Source: Salinibius halmophilus (lineage in GTDB: Bacteria > Pseudomonadota > Gammaproteobacteria > Pseudomonadales > Natronospirillaceae). From it: a stretch of DNA of 64,000 bases. Positions 37,565 through 45,834 of the stretch are shown here, piece after piece (positions within the stretch are counted from its first letter, which is position 1; every line of letters begins with the position of its first letter). The notes under the pieces are model-generated. The model saw only the letters and a program-made list of their open reading frames with translations. It searched no databases and had not been told where the DNA came from. A program made the position numbers and the translations under genes. The stretch lies in NCBI RefSeq assembly GCF_003577475.1, contig NZ_QPEP01000013.1:1-64000 (forward strand). Reading direction: 5' to 3'.

Positions 37565-37990
37565 ATGTTTGAGCTAGATTACCGATTAGAATCAGACTGT
37601 CGAGAAATTGGTCGTTTGGTGTTATGCCGCGTTCTGTTGATGAAAGATGCCAATTACCCTTGGGTGATTTTGGTGCCCCAGCGCGAGGGGGTTGAGGAAA
37701 TTTATCAGTTAGATGCACTAGACCAAGAACAGCTTATTTGGGAATCATCTTTTGTTTCCAAAAAGATGTCGCAGCACTTTAAGGCTGACAAAATGAATGT
37801 TGCAGCATTAGGTAATGTTGTTTCGCAGCTGCATATTCATCATGTAGCACGCAAACAAACCGACCCTGCCTGGCCAAGCCCGATTTGGGGTAAGGTGCCT
37901 GTTCAGGGCTATTTAAAAGAGCAGCTTGAGCAACGAGTTGCCGCACTGCAACAGGTGTTTGCCACATCATGTTTTGTGCCGGCTGACTGA
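37565..37990 (+). CDS. HIT-domain protein
   Basis: The 141-residue protein is a histidine-triad nucleotide hydrolase or transferase. The N-terminal strand pair includes VLLMKDANYPWVILVPQRE, and the triad region reads SQLHIHHVARKQTDPAWP, giving H-x-H-H. It follows the HIT-like branch near diadenosine tetraphosphate hydrolases. It is cytoplasmic and divergent from the FemAB-like gene. Confidence 0.9.
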   Translation: MFELDYRLESDCREIGRLVLCRVLLMKDANYPWVILVPQREGVEEIYQLDALDQEQLIWESSFVSKKMSQHFKADKMNVAALGNVVSQLHIHHVARKQTDPAWPSPIWGKVPVQGYLKEQLEQRVAALQQVFATSCFVPAD

Positions 37991-38040
37991 AATCTGTACC
38001 GGTATCGTCACTTTTCGTGTGAACCTCTTTATGCCAACCA

Positions 38041-38074
38041 TAAAATAGCCAGTTAGCCCTAGCTGGCTATTTTA
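38041..38074 (+). terminator. Terminator after the HIT gene
   Basis: AAAATAGCCAG (38042-38052) pairs with CTGGCTATTTT (38063-38073), an 11-bp perfect stem ending in a T-run. Confidence 0.88.
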
Positions 38075-38194
38075 CATACAAATTTCATAAACCTATCACC
38101 TAGTTGTCACTTAATTTGTTGAGCCTATATCAAACGCCGTGTGCATTGCCGATTGGCAGGTCGGTTCGCGGGGTCCTTGGTATAGGGGGTTACA

Positions 38195-38707
38195 ATGAAG
38201 TGGATAGCGCCACTACAAAATGTCGATTCGGCACTGTTTTTATGGTGTATGGACAGGAAGCACCGTCAGCAAATGACTCGCTTTGGACGAGTGGTATCAA
38301 AAACCGGCGATGGTTGGCTGTATATCGTGTTGTTTGTTGGATTGTGGATCGGCAAGGCCTTGTCATCTCGCATGCTGTTATTAATCGCATTTGCGTTCAG
38401 CATTGAGCGAATCATTTATTTCGTGATGAAAAACGGCCTTAAGCGCAACCGCCCTGCGCAGAAAATCAAAGGTTTCTCTAGTTTTATCCAGCCACACGAC
38501 AAATTTAGCTTCCCTTCCGGCCATACCTCTGCTGCGTTTTTAACTGCATCACTTTTAACAATTTTGTTCCCCGCTTGGGCAGCTGTGTCTTTCCTTTGGG
38601 CTGCATTAGTTGGGTTGAGTCGAGTATTTCTAGGGGTTCACTTTCCAGGCGACATCTTAGTTGGTGCGAGCTTGGGAGTGGCGACCGCATGGATGGTTGT
38701 AGGGTAA
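38195..38707 (+). CDS. PAP2-family membrane phosphatase (first copy)
   Basis: The 170-residue protein has about five helices. It carries the three phosphatase motifs: KNGLKRNRP, PSGHTSAAF and SRVFLGVHFPGD with the catalytic His. Substrates of such enzymes are lipid phosphates such as undecaprenyl pyrophosphate or phosphatidylglycerophosphate. AGGGGG precedes the ATG. The glycosyltransferase gene starts 4 nt after its stop, so they are co-transcribed. Confidence 0.92.
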   Translation: MKWIAPLQNVDSALFLWCMDRKHRQQMTRFGRVVSKTGDGWLYIVLFVGLWIGKALSSRMLLLIAFAFSIERIIYFVMKNGLKRNRPAQKIKGFSSFIQPHDKFSFPSGHTSAAFLTASLLTILFPAWAAVSFLWAALVGLSRVFLGVHFPGDILVGASLGVATAWMVVG

Positions 38708-38711
38708 CAAT

Positions 38712-39779
38712 ATGAAAATACTTTTTGGTGTACAAGCAACGGGCAATGGCCACATTACACGAGCTCGCTCACTGGCTCCGGAACTTAAGCGGCTGGGCGT
38801 TGAGGTGCAATGGCTGTTCTCAGGCCGAGCGCCAGAGCAGCTCTTTGATATGGATGTTTTTGGTAATTATATCGTCCGTCAAGGTATGACGTTTGTGACC
38901 GAAGCAGGCAAGCTTAATGCTGTGAAGACCATTCAAAACGCGCGCATCGGCCTGCTATACAAAGAAGTGAAATCGCTGGATATTGAGCAGTATGATTTGG
39001 TGATTACTGACTTTGAGCCTGTGAGTGCGTGGGCGGCAAAGCGAGCCGGTGTGCGCTCTATTGCAATTGGTCATCAGTATGCTTTTCGTCATCAAATTCC
39101 GGTAGCGAATGAAACCGCCGCAGCCAAAGCGATTATGCGATGGTTCGCACCAGGTGATTTGGAAGTGGGTTTGCATTGGCACCATTTCCAGCAACCTATT
39201 TTGCCACCCCTTATCGAGCCAGAAGTGGCACATACAGCACCCCTCAACAAAGTGTTGGTCTACTTGCCATTTGAGTCTGGTGCACAGGTACTGCAAATGT
39301 TGCAGGCACAAAATGCCACATTTGAATACTTCTGTGGTGACCTAGCACCTGGTGTATATGGCAATGTAACGGTGCATGGTTTTAGTCGTACTAACTTTCA
39401 AACGCAGTTGCATCAATGTGGTTCAGTGTTGTGCAATGCGGGGTTTGAGCTAGCTAGTGAGGCACTGCAGCTGGGGCGACGTATTTTAGTCAAGCCTGTC
39501 CGTGGCCAGATGGAGCAATGCTCGAACGCCGCGGCACTTGAGCAGCTTGGCTATGGATCGGTAATGAAGACGCTAGATAGTAAAAAAATTGCGAGCTGGC
39601 TGGCCACGCAACAAGCGGTGGCAGTGAAATACCCGAATGTTGCCAATGCGATTGCCCATTGGATTGCTTCAGGTGCGCATGAATCGGTAACTGATTTAGC
39701 AAACAAACTATGGACAGACGCGCACCTGCCAGCCGTGACGGCAACAAGTGCCAAAGGTTTCGATGCGCAATTAGCGTGA
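38712..39779 (+). CDS. MJ1255/VC2487-type glycosyltransferase
   Basis: The 355-residue protein has a GT-B fold outline: FGVQATGNGHITRARSLAPEL at the N terminus, then SIAIGHQYAF, and a C-terminal acceptor half with SVLCNAGFELASEALQLGRRILVKPVRGQMEQ, where the nucleotide sugar is gripped. It resembles the family named after MJ1255 and VC2487. Sugar and acceptor are unknown. Its place between two PAP2 phosphatases points to a lipid-linked acceptor. Confidence 0.88.
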   Translation: MKILFGVQATGNGHITRARSLAPELKRLGVEVQWLFSGRAPEQLFDMDVFGNYIVRQGMTFVTEAGKLNAVKTIQNARIGLLYKEVKSLDIEQYDLVITDFEPVSAWAAKRAGVRSIAIGHQYAFRHQIPVANETAAAKAIMRWFAPGDLEVGLHWHHFQQPILPPLIEPEVAHTAPLNKVLVYLPFESGAQVLQMLQAQNATFEYFCGDLAPGVYGNVTVHGFSRTNFQTQLHQCGSVLCNAGFELASEALQLGRRILVKPVRGQMEQCSNAAALEQLGYGSVMKTLDSKKIASWLATQQAVAVKYPNVANAIAHWIASGAHESVTDLANKLWTDAHLPAVTATSAKGFDAQLA

Positions 39780-39832
39780 TTTTTTCTAACTAAGCTCTAC
39801 AATGGTGGGTGTTAGGGCGAAAGTTGGGTTTT

Positions 39833-40360
39833 ATGTTGCGTAGTTTTATCCACCGCGTGCATCGCCTAGATGCAGCGGTGTTTTTATGGATGTTGTCGTC
39901 ACGCTATCAAGCATTTTGGCAACGTCTTAGTCGAATGGTTTCTAGATCTGGCGATGGTTGGTGGTATGCGGGGTTGTTCTTAGCCTTGCTGCTCCTAGAT
40001 GTGATTAACCAGCGCTTTTTCTTAGTTGTACTGCAAGCGTTCACTATTGAGCGTGCGATCTATTTCGTGATGAAAAATGGGTTACGACGTAATCGGCCGC
40101 AAGATAGTCTTGATAACTTTGTTAGTTATATTACCCCTCACGACAGGTTTAGCTTGCCGTCAGGGCATGCTTCGGCGGCCTTCCTAACGGCAACGATCCT
40201 CACTTTTCTGGCACCGGTGTGGGCCATCATGTTTTATTTTTGGGCAGGGCTAGTAGGCACTAGTCGCATTATGATGGGGGTACACTTCCCAGGTGATGTG
40301 ATCATAGGGGCTGTATTGGGCAGTATTGCCGCCCATTCAACGCTTAGTTTTATGCTTTAG
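39833..40360 (+). CDS. PAP2-family membrane phosphatase (second copy)
   Basis: The ATG at 39833 gives 175 residues. The protein is a clear paralogue of the 38195-38707 product: KNGLRRNRP, LPSGHASAAF and SRIMMGVHFPGD, and the same N-terminal layout (LDAAVFLWML; SRSGDGWWYAGLFLAL). About five helices are predicted. It follows the glycosyltransferase with a 53-nt gap, completing a PAP2-GT-PAP2 unit. Specialisation of the two copies is likely but unproven. Confidence 0.9.
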   Translation: MLRSFIHRVHRLDAAVFLWMLSSRYQAFWQRLSRMVSRSGDGWWYAGLFLALLLLDVINQRFFLVVLQAFTIERAIYFVMKNGLRRNRPQDSLDNFVSYITPHDRFSLPSGHASAAFLTATILTFLAPVWAIMFYFWAGLVGTSRIMMGVHFPGDVIIGAVLGSIAAHSTLSFML

Positions 40361-40587
40361 AAGCTCCCTTTAGCAGCGCACTCAAGGCCAATGATTTGTG
40401 TTTTCTATTGAGTGAAGAAAAACTTACACTTTGGTTTAAGTTGTTAAGGTAAATGTTAATATTTCATTCATCGTGAAAATGCCGCTACTTTGTAGTTAAA
40501 ATGAGTTAAAGTGCTGATATCCATACGCTTTGATCTTTTCAATACTGTTTCATTGCCAGCTTATTTGACTTGGTGCAGCAAATTCTG

Positions 40588-40605
40588 TGTAAAGATGCCG
40601 TGACA
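40588..40605. promoter_or_regulatory. Possible TyrR box upstream of tyrR
   Basis: TGTAAA-GATGCC-GTGACA fits TGTAAA-N6-TTTACA in 10 of 12 fixed positions. It lies 50 nt before the tyrR ATG, so it could mediate autoregulation. The surrounding 294-nt gap contains no gene I can support. Confidence 0.3.
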
Positions 40606-40654
40606 AATTGGTTTCTCCGAACGATACTATAGCCTTCGAGGAGGAATTACATCT

Positions 40655-42151
40655 ATGCGGCTACAGATCGTCTGCGATGACCGGCTTGGCATTGCACAAG
40701 AAATTTTGGGTATTTTGGTTGAAAACGATATTAGTTTGGCGGGCATTGAGCTAGCACCAAATACTGGTATGTATCTGAATTTCCCGACGGTTGAGTTTGA
40801 AAAGCTGCAAACCATCATGCCGCGGTTGCGCCGCACGGATGGTGTTCACGATGTGTCTATTGTTCCATACATGCCAATTGAGCAGCAGCAACAGGCTTTG
40901 AATACCCTGGTTGATGCACTGCCAGAACCAGTTTTTTCGGTTGATGCTCGCGGTCGAATTACCTTTGCGAACCGTTCAGCGGCTAACCTGTTAGGTACCA
41001 TGGTTGACGCACTAGAGGGGCGCTCAGTGCGTCAGTACATCAGCGGCCTGGAAGGAGAGTTTGAAGAAATTCAAAGCAAAAGTGCTGCGATGGTGCGCTT
41101 TGCTGGTCGCCAGTTCCTCGCAGATGTTTACACCATTTTGTTGCCAAGCGAAAAATATGGCGCTGAACCGGATATGCCATCGGGTGCAGTGATTACTCTG
41201 AAGTCTCCAGAGCGCTTGGGTCGCCAAATTCAAGTGTTGGAGCGTGGGGTGACATCGCTCGAATGGTTGTCGGCCGATGGTCCGCTTACCCGCCAGCTTG
41301 ATCGCCAAGCACGGCACCTAGCAAGCCAGACTATTCCGCTGATTATTTTGGGTGAACCTGGCGTAGGTAAGCGCGAAATGGGGCAGGCGATTCATTTATA
41401 TGGCTTCGGGGCTGACAGTAAGATCGAGCGCGTGCATTCTAGTGTGCTCAACAATCGAGGTAACCTTGACATGCTTACTGCCCCGGATGGCTTGCTCAAC
41501 AAAGTCGGCAAGGGCAGTTTAATCATTGAGCGGGTCGAAATGCTATCGCTGAATTTGCAGAAGCAGTTAGCGCAATTGATCTCTGCTAATCAATATGATG
41601 ATGGGGTAGGTGTTGAGCCTAAGCCAATGCAATCGCGCATCATGTTTAATGCTGAGCCGCTGGCATCAGGTGAAAAAATTGCCGACGTTATGGCGCCAGA
41701 ACTATGGAAGCTGCTCAGTCCAGCGTTAATTGATTTACCGCCTTTACGCCAGCGACCACAAGATGTTGTGCCTCTGGCAAGGTTCTTCCTGCACCGTTAT
41801 GCTATTTCTCGCCAGCGCTCGGTAACGCTGTCTGAGGACGCATCGTTGATGCTGCGCCGCTATCATTGGCCGGGTAACTTGACTGAACTAGAGCAGAGTA
41901 TGAGCATGGCATTGTCGCGCTGTGAAGGCGACTTGTTGAAGCCAGAACATTTTCAGTTTGGTGAAGTGGAAGCGGTTGAGTTGCCAGAAGATATTTCTAC
42001 GTTGCCAGATGCGGTGCGCAGCTTTGAATCCTCCATTCTTCGCAAACTCTACCCGCAGTACCCATCAAGCCGTTTGTTGGCGAAACGTTTAGGTCTGTCG
42101 CATACGGCAATCGCCAACAAGCTAAAAGAGTACGGTATTAACCGAGAGTAA
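40655..42151 (+). CDS. tyrR: TyrR-type transcriptional regulator of aromatic amino-acid genes
   Basis: The 498-residue protein matches TyrR in layout: an N-terminal ACT domain (MRLQIVCDDRLGIAQEIL), a PAS domain (LPEPVFSVDARGRITFANRSAANLLG), a sigma-54-type AAA+ domain with Walker A GEPGVGKREM, and a C-terminal helix-turn-helix (SSRLLAKRLGLSHTAIANKLKEYGI). The GAFTGA loop needed to contact sigma-54 is absent, as in TyrR, which works with sigma-70. It has a strong GGAGG ribosome-binding site. Likely targets are tyr, aro and transport genes elsewhere. Confidence 0.93.
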   Translation: MRLQIVCDDRLGIAQEILGILVENDISLAGIELAPNTGMYLNFPTVEFEKLQTIMPRLRRTDGVHDVSIVPYMPIEQQQQALNTLVDALPEPVFSVDARGRITFANRSAANLLGTMVDALEGRSVRQYISGLEGEFEEIQSKSAAMVRFAGRQFLADVYTILLPSEKYGAEPDMPSGAVITLKSPERLGRQIQVLERGVTSLEWLSADGPLTRQLDRQARHLASQTIPLIILGEPGVGKREMGQAIHLYGFGADSKIERVHSSVLNNRGNLDMLTAPDGLLNKVGKGSLIIERVEMLSLNLQKQLAQLISANQYDDGVGVEPKPMQSRIMFNAEPLASGEKIADVMAPELWKLLSPALIDLPPLRQRPQDVVPLARFFLHRYAISRQRSVTLSEDASLMLRRYHWPGNLTELEQSMSMALSRCEGDLLKPEHFQFGEVEAVELPEDISTLPDAVRSFESSILRKLYPQYPSSRLLAKRLGLSHTAIANKLKEYGINRE

Positions 42152-42168
42152 GCGACGCTGTATGCAAT

Positions 42169-42200
42169 AAAAAAGCCGCTTCTTTTGAAGCGGCTTTTTA
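42169..42200. terminator. Bidirectional terminator between tyrR and chrR
   Basis: AAAAAGCCGCTTC, TTTT, then GAAGCGGCTTTTT form a 13-bp stem with T-runs on both strands, placed between two convergent genes. Confidence 0.92.
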
Positions 42201-42214
42201 CGTTTGCTTTCTTT

Positions 42215-42847
42215 TTACAGCTTGATTACTCGGTTGAGTATCGGGCCTAACCAGCCTTGGAAGTGAAGCTGCTCATCGACATAAGCCATGCATATGCAGT
42301 CTTCATTAACCGCCGCAACCGGGGAGTGTTTGTGATTGCCATCTAAGCATACAAAATCACCGGCATTGTACTTGCCCATATGATCAGAAAAACCACCTTC
42401 TAGCACTAGTGTCCATTCGTTCCCGTGATGGCTATGAACGGGGACTCGTGCACCTGCTCGGATTTTCAATAAACTCAACCGACCATTTCGTTCATCACCT
42501 AAATCAACGTGAGCAGTTTGCACTGGACCCAAACCCTTCCAGTCTAGCGCCGACAAACCGTTTGGTGCGATTCGTTGCATGAGCGAGCGCTTTGGCTGCG
42601 GCTTAGGCGCTGGTTTCGCAATGGCCGCCAGTGTATTTTGCCATACGTCTGGTGACACTGTCTCCGAGCTTGAATTAGGTGTTTTACTCATCAGCTCACC
42701 ACCCAAAATTTCAAGCTTGTTTACCGCAGATTTGCAATGCGGGCAGTACTGTAGGTGGGTTGCCACCATCATTGCTTGAGCAGTGCATAAGTTGCCTGCG
42801 GCATACTCAACTAAGAGATCAAATTCAGGATGCCATTTTACCGTCAT
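42215..42847 (-). CDS. chrR: ChrR-family zinc anti-sigma factor
   Basis: The 210-residue protein has an N-terminal zinc-binding anti-sigma domain (HPEFDLLVEYAAG, then THLQYCPHCKSAV with HxxxCxxC) and a C-terminal cupin domain (VPVHSHHGNEWTLVLEGGFSDHMGKYNAGDFVCLDGNHKHSP). In Rhodobacter and Photobacterium, ChrR holds an ECF sigma factor inactive until singlet oxygen or organic peroxide disrupts it. The ATG overlaps the sigma gene stop (ATGA), giving coupled synthesis. Confidence 0.93.
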   Translation of the reverse strand: MTVKWHPEFDLLVEYAAGNLCTAQAMMVATHLQYCPHCKSAVNKLEILGGELMSKTPNSSSETVSPDVWQNTLAAIAKPAPKPQPKRSLMQRIAPNGLSALDWKGLGPVQTAHVDLGDERNGRLSLLKIRAGARVPVHSHHGNEWTLVLEGGFSDHMGKYNAGDFVCLDGNHKHSPVAAVNEDCICMAYVDEQLHFQGWLGPILNRVIKL

Positions 42848-43458
42848 ATTGCAGGCTCCACTAAAACCTTTAATTTGTTCAATGCTAATCTTACTCGACT
42901 TTTTACCGTTCCAAGCGGAATGCCGAGTTCGTTGGCAACGTCTTGGTGGGACTTCTCTTCCATGTATACTTTGCCGAGCACTTCACGCTGTTCAGGAGGC
43001 AGTGCGCCTAAATTGCTATGAATTAAACGCTCTGCTGCACGACGCTGCACGTCTACGATCGGACCGTCGATCTCAGGCTCATCCCAAATTTCTTCTGTCA
43101 GCACTTCGTTCTGAAGCTTTGCGGTACGGCGCAGCATATCAATACGCTGATTACGAGCGATCGTAAATATCCAAGTACTTGCCTTAGCCTTACTGCGGTC
43201 GTACTGATGTGCCTTGCGCCAAACCGATGTCATAACTTCTTGCACCAAATCATCGGGAAAGCTATCACCAAGCTTGCCAATGCTGCTAGTGCGCGCAAAG
43301 CTTTTTATTTGCGGACCGAAGTGGCCGAATATTTTCTCAAACGCACGCATGTCTTGATCACGTGCTATTTTCTCGAGCAATATTCCCCACTCATCATCGG
43401 ATCTGTCCATTCTGCTCTTTGCCTTACGCTGCTGCATATCAATCATCGCGCTTGCCAT
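42844..43458 (-). CDS. rpoE: ECF sigma factor paired with ChrR
   Basis: The 204-residue protein begins at ATG 43458, after AAAGGTG. It has sigma-70 region 2 (DDLVQEVMTSVWRKAHQYDRSKAKASTWIFTIARNQRID) and region 4 (LPPEQREVLGKVYMEEKSHQDVANELGIPLGTVKSRVRLALNKL). It is of the RpoE/ECF11 kind by its link to ChrR. It controls the response to photo-oxidative stress in relatives; photolyase and other usual targets are not in this window. Confidence 0.92.
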   Translation of the reverse strand: MASAMIDMQQRKAKSRMDRSDDEWGILLEKIARDQDMRAFEKIFGHFGPQIKSFARTSSIGKLGDSFPDDLVQEVMTSVWRKAHQYDRSKAKASTWIFTIARNQRIDMLRRTAKLQNEVLTEEIWDEPEIDGPIVDVQRRAAERLIHSNLGALPPEQREVLGKVYMEEKSHQDVANELGIPLGTVKSRVRLALNKLKVLVEPAI

Positions 43459-43493
43459 CGAGTCACACCTTTAATTTGGTTTGTTGTGACAAG

Positions 43494-43522
43494 TAATACG
43501 AGGGACAAGTTGCGCTAGATCA
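43494..43522 (-). promoter_or_regulatory. Candidate autoregulated ECF promoter
   Basis: On the minus strand TGATCT (43522-43517), 16 bases, then CGTATTA (43500-43494) lie 36 nt before the sigma-factor ATG. They recall the TGATC...CGTA-type promoters of RpoE-ChrR systems, which usually autoregulate. The -35 overlaps the end of darP. Confidence 0.45.
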
Positions 43523-44053
43523 ATTTAAAAGCAACGATTTAAGATATTTAAATAGTTTTTTCGCCGAATTATGGCTTAAGTCTGGGCCGTCGGCTTTTAC
43601 TGGTACATTGCGCACCAACTGTCTCAAATGTTGGCGATCAGCTGAGGGATATTCATCCAGAAACTCTGCCATGCTGGCATTGTCCTGGGTCAATAGTTTG
43701 TTACGCCAATGTTCTACTAGCGCAACTTGTTGTTGAAAAGCTTCGCTACTCGGGTCTAGTAAGTCGAGTGCGTGGATGATTGCCTCGGTATCAGCTTTGC
43801 GCATAAGTTTGCCCACATATTGCAGATGCCGTCGGCGCGCTTCGTTTTTGGTGATTCGGCGACTGTCGTGAATGGCGACCACGAGTTCATCGGTCAAAGG
43901 CATATTGGCGATTTGATCGTCTTTCAGTACTAGTAAACGCTCGCCAATGGCTTGCAGTTCATGCATTTCGCGTTTTACTTGCGATTTTGACGGGCCAAAA
44001 TCCTCGTCATCTTGCATGTAGTCTGGATTGTCTTGGAACGGGCGCTTACTCAT
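43520..44053 (-). CDS. darP: 50S-associated assembly factor DarP (YjgA)
   Basis: The 177-residue protein matches DarP/YjgA: an acidic N terminus with SKSQVKREMHELQAIGERLL, PLTDELVVAIHDSRRITKNEARRRHLQYVGKLMR, and the C-terminal FLDEYPSADRQHLRQLVRN. It binds late 50S precursors. In many relatives the gene lies next to pmbA; here it follows mgtE with only 7 nt between, so the two are probably co-transcribed. Confidence 0.93.
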   Translation of the reverse strand: MSKRPFQDNPDYMQDDEDFGPSKSQVKREMHELQAIGERLLVLKDDQIANMPLTDELVVAIHDSRRITKNEARRRHLQYVGKLMRKADTEAIIHALDLLDPSSEAFQQQVALVEHWRNKLLTQDNASMAEFLDEYPSADRQHLRQLVRNVPVKADGPDLSHNSAKKLFKYLKSLLLN

Positions 44054-44060
44054 AGTTAAC

Positions 44061-45416
44061 TCACAAAAGGACTAATGTTGCTAAACCTAAAAAGGACAGG
44101 AATCCTATCACATCTGTGACTGTTGTGAGCACTACACTGCCGGAAAGCGCTGGATCGATGCCTAATTTTTGTAACATTATAGGTAAAACTGCTCCACTTA
44201 GCTTGGCGACTAGCAAATTCGTAAAGGTAGCGGTGCAAATTACCGCTGCCAATAGGATATCTTGCTGCCATAAATAAGTACCGGCACCAATTAGTACGCC
44301 CCATAACAAGCCGTTTAGTGAGCCAACGCCAGCCTCACGTAGTAGCAGCCAGGGAATGTTTTTGCTGTTAATCTGACCAACTGCCAGCGCCCTAATGACG
44401 AGGGTAAGGGTTTGGCTGCCGGCTACCCCGCCCATCGAGGCAACAATTGGGCTTAATACAGCTAAGGCAACAAGTTGCTGAATAGTGCCTTGAAACTGAC
44501 CTATCACTGCTGCAGCGATTACAGCTGTCACTAGATTAATACCCAGCCAAACGGCGCGACTTTTAGCGGCTGGGATAACATGTTCGAATGTGTCAGCTTC
44601 TTCATCCAAACCCGCCATGCTTAGAAGTGAGTGTTCACCTGACTCACGAATCACATCGACAACATCATCTACTGTGATGCGCCCGATTAAAAGGTTGTCT
44701 TGGTTAACAACGGGTGCGGAAATCCAGTCTTGTTGCTCGAACAGCAAGGCAACATCGCTTTCTGGCATGTCGGCGGGGATCGCTTCCGCATCGAGCATTA
44801 TCTCTCGAACCATGGCTTCGGGTTGTGCCGTCAATATCATGGTCAGCGGCAGTTTACCGATATACTGACCACTCCGGTTGATCACAAATAGCGCGTCGAG
44901 GTCACTAGAGAGCTCGCCAAGCGCACGCAAGTAGCGCAGCACTACGTCAACTGAGACATTCGCCCGAACGGTGACATAGTCAGTCGTCATCAAACCGCCG
45001 GCAACATCCTCTGGATATTGCAATAGTGGCTCAATCTCTACCCGGTCTATGTCATTTAACGCATCGAGAACTTGTAGTGATATGTCATCAGGTAGACGTT
45101 TGATTACGTCCACCAAGTCGTCGCTATCAATGCCTGCAGCACCATCGGCAATGGCCTGAGGTGTCATCATTGCTAGATAATCGGTTTGCAATGATTCCGG
45201 TAAATAAGGCAGCACAGCCGTGCGCATGCTGTCTTGCAATAAAGACCAGATTTGCTCGCGTTGACGGGGCGGCGTCGACTCAATGACGTCAGCCACCTCG
45301 GCCGGCCCTAGGTCTTCGTTTACCAGTTCTTCAGCGAGTGCTAAATCACCATCGGTGATTGCTTGCTGTAGTTTGGCTTCATTTATGAGTGCTTGTTCTG
45401 TGAGTACTTGCGCCAT
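44061..45416 (-). CDS. mgtE: Magnesium transporter MgtE
   Basis: The 451-residue protein has an N-terminal MgtE superhelix (LVNEDLGPAEVADVIESTPPRQRE), a CBS pair (DYVTVRANVSVDVVLRYLR ... ISAPVVNQDNLLIGRITVDDVVDVI), a plug helix, and five membrane helices from about residue 280 with SPIVASMGGVAGSQTLTLVIRAL, the pore motif. It is a gated Mg channel of the inner membrane; the CBS domains close it at high Mg. Confidence 0.95.
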   Translation of the reverse strand: MAQVLTEQALINEAKLQQAITDGDLALAEELVNEDLGPAEVADVIESTPPRQREQIWSLLQDSMRTAVLPYLPESLQTDYLAMMTPQAIADGAAGIDSDDLVDVIKRLPDDISLQVLDALNDIDRVEIEPLLQYPEDVAGGLMTTDYVTVRANVSVDVVLRYLRALGELSSDLDALFVINRSGQYIGKLPLTMILTAQPEAMVREIMLDAEAIPADMPESDVALLFEQQDWISAPVVNQDNLLIGRITVDDVVDVIRESGEHSLLSMAGLDEEADTFEHVIPAAKSRAVWLGINLVTAVIAAAVIGQFQGTIQQLVALAVLSPIVASMGGVAGSQTLTLVIRALAVGQINSKNIPWLLLREAGVGSLNGLLWGVLIGAGTYLWQQDILLAAVICTATFTNLLVAKLSGAVLPIMLQKLGIDPALSGSVVLTTVTDVIGFLSFLGLATLVLL

Positions 45417-45503
45417 CAGAATTCCCTACTTCTTTCTGCTGGGCGCATTTAAAAAACTCAGGACGGGTATTGCGGCTACCGAATAAGGCAGCAGAGGTTT
45501 TTA

Positions 45504-45548
45504 GATACACCCAGATATGCTTTGGCTACTGAGTACTCTAGGTGTATC
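45504..45548 (-). terminator. Stem-loop downstream of npr
   Basis: GATACACC (45504-45511) pairs with GGTGTATC (45541-45548) around a 29-nt loop, 17 nt beyond the npr stop. It may end the rpoN-npr operon. The large loop makes this uncertain. Confidence 0.35.
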
Positions 45549-45564
45549 CGGTATGATTGACAAG

Positions 45565-45834
45565 CTATTCTTCCTCGCCAAATTTATCTTCAATCAGAGC
45601 CAGGACGGCATCGAGTGCGGCTTCTTCATCACTGCCGGTAGCTTTAATGGTGAGCTGATGGTCTTTTGCGGCAGCAAGCATCATAACGGCCATAATGCTT
45701 TTTGCATCAGCTTCTTTGCCATCTTTTTCTACAGTGATGCTGCTGCCAAACGCACTGGCAGTGTTCACTAGTTTGCTCGCTGCTCTAGCATGTAAGCCAC
45801 GGAGGTTGATTAGCTTTGTTTGTTTTTCAACCAT
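45565..45834 (-). CDS. ptsO: Nitrogen-PTS phosphocarrier NPr (HPr family)
   Basis: The 89-residue protein is an HPr homologue: GLHARAASKLVNTAS with phospho-acceptor His15, and KSIMAVMMLAAAKDHQL in place of the Ser46 region of sugar-PTS HPr. It passes phosphate from EI-Ntr (not here) to PtsN. Its start overlaps rapZ by 8 nt. The ending is strongly acidic (EDKFGEEE). Confidence 0.94.
   Translation of the reverse strand: MVEKQTKLINLRGLHARAASKLVNTASAFGSSITVEKDGKEADAKSIMAVMMLAAAKDHQLTIKATGSDEEAALDAVLALIEDKFGEEE

Noticed and set aside
40655-42151. NtrC-type sigma-54 activator
   Set aside because: The GAFTGA loop is absent and an ACT domain is present, so TyrR is the better call.
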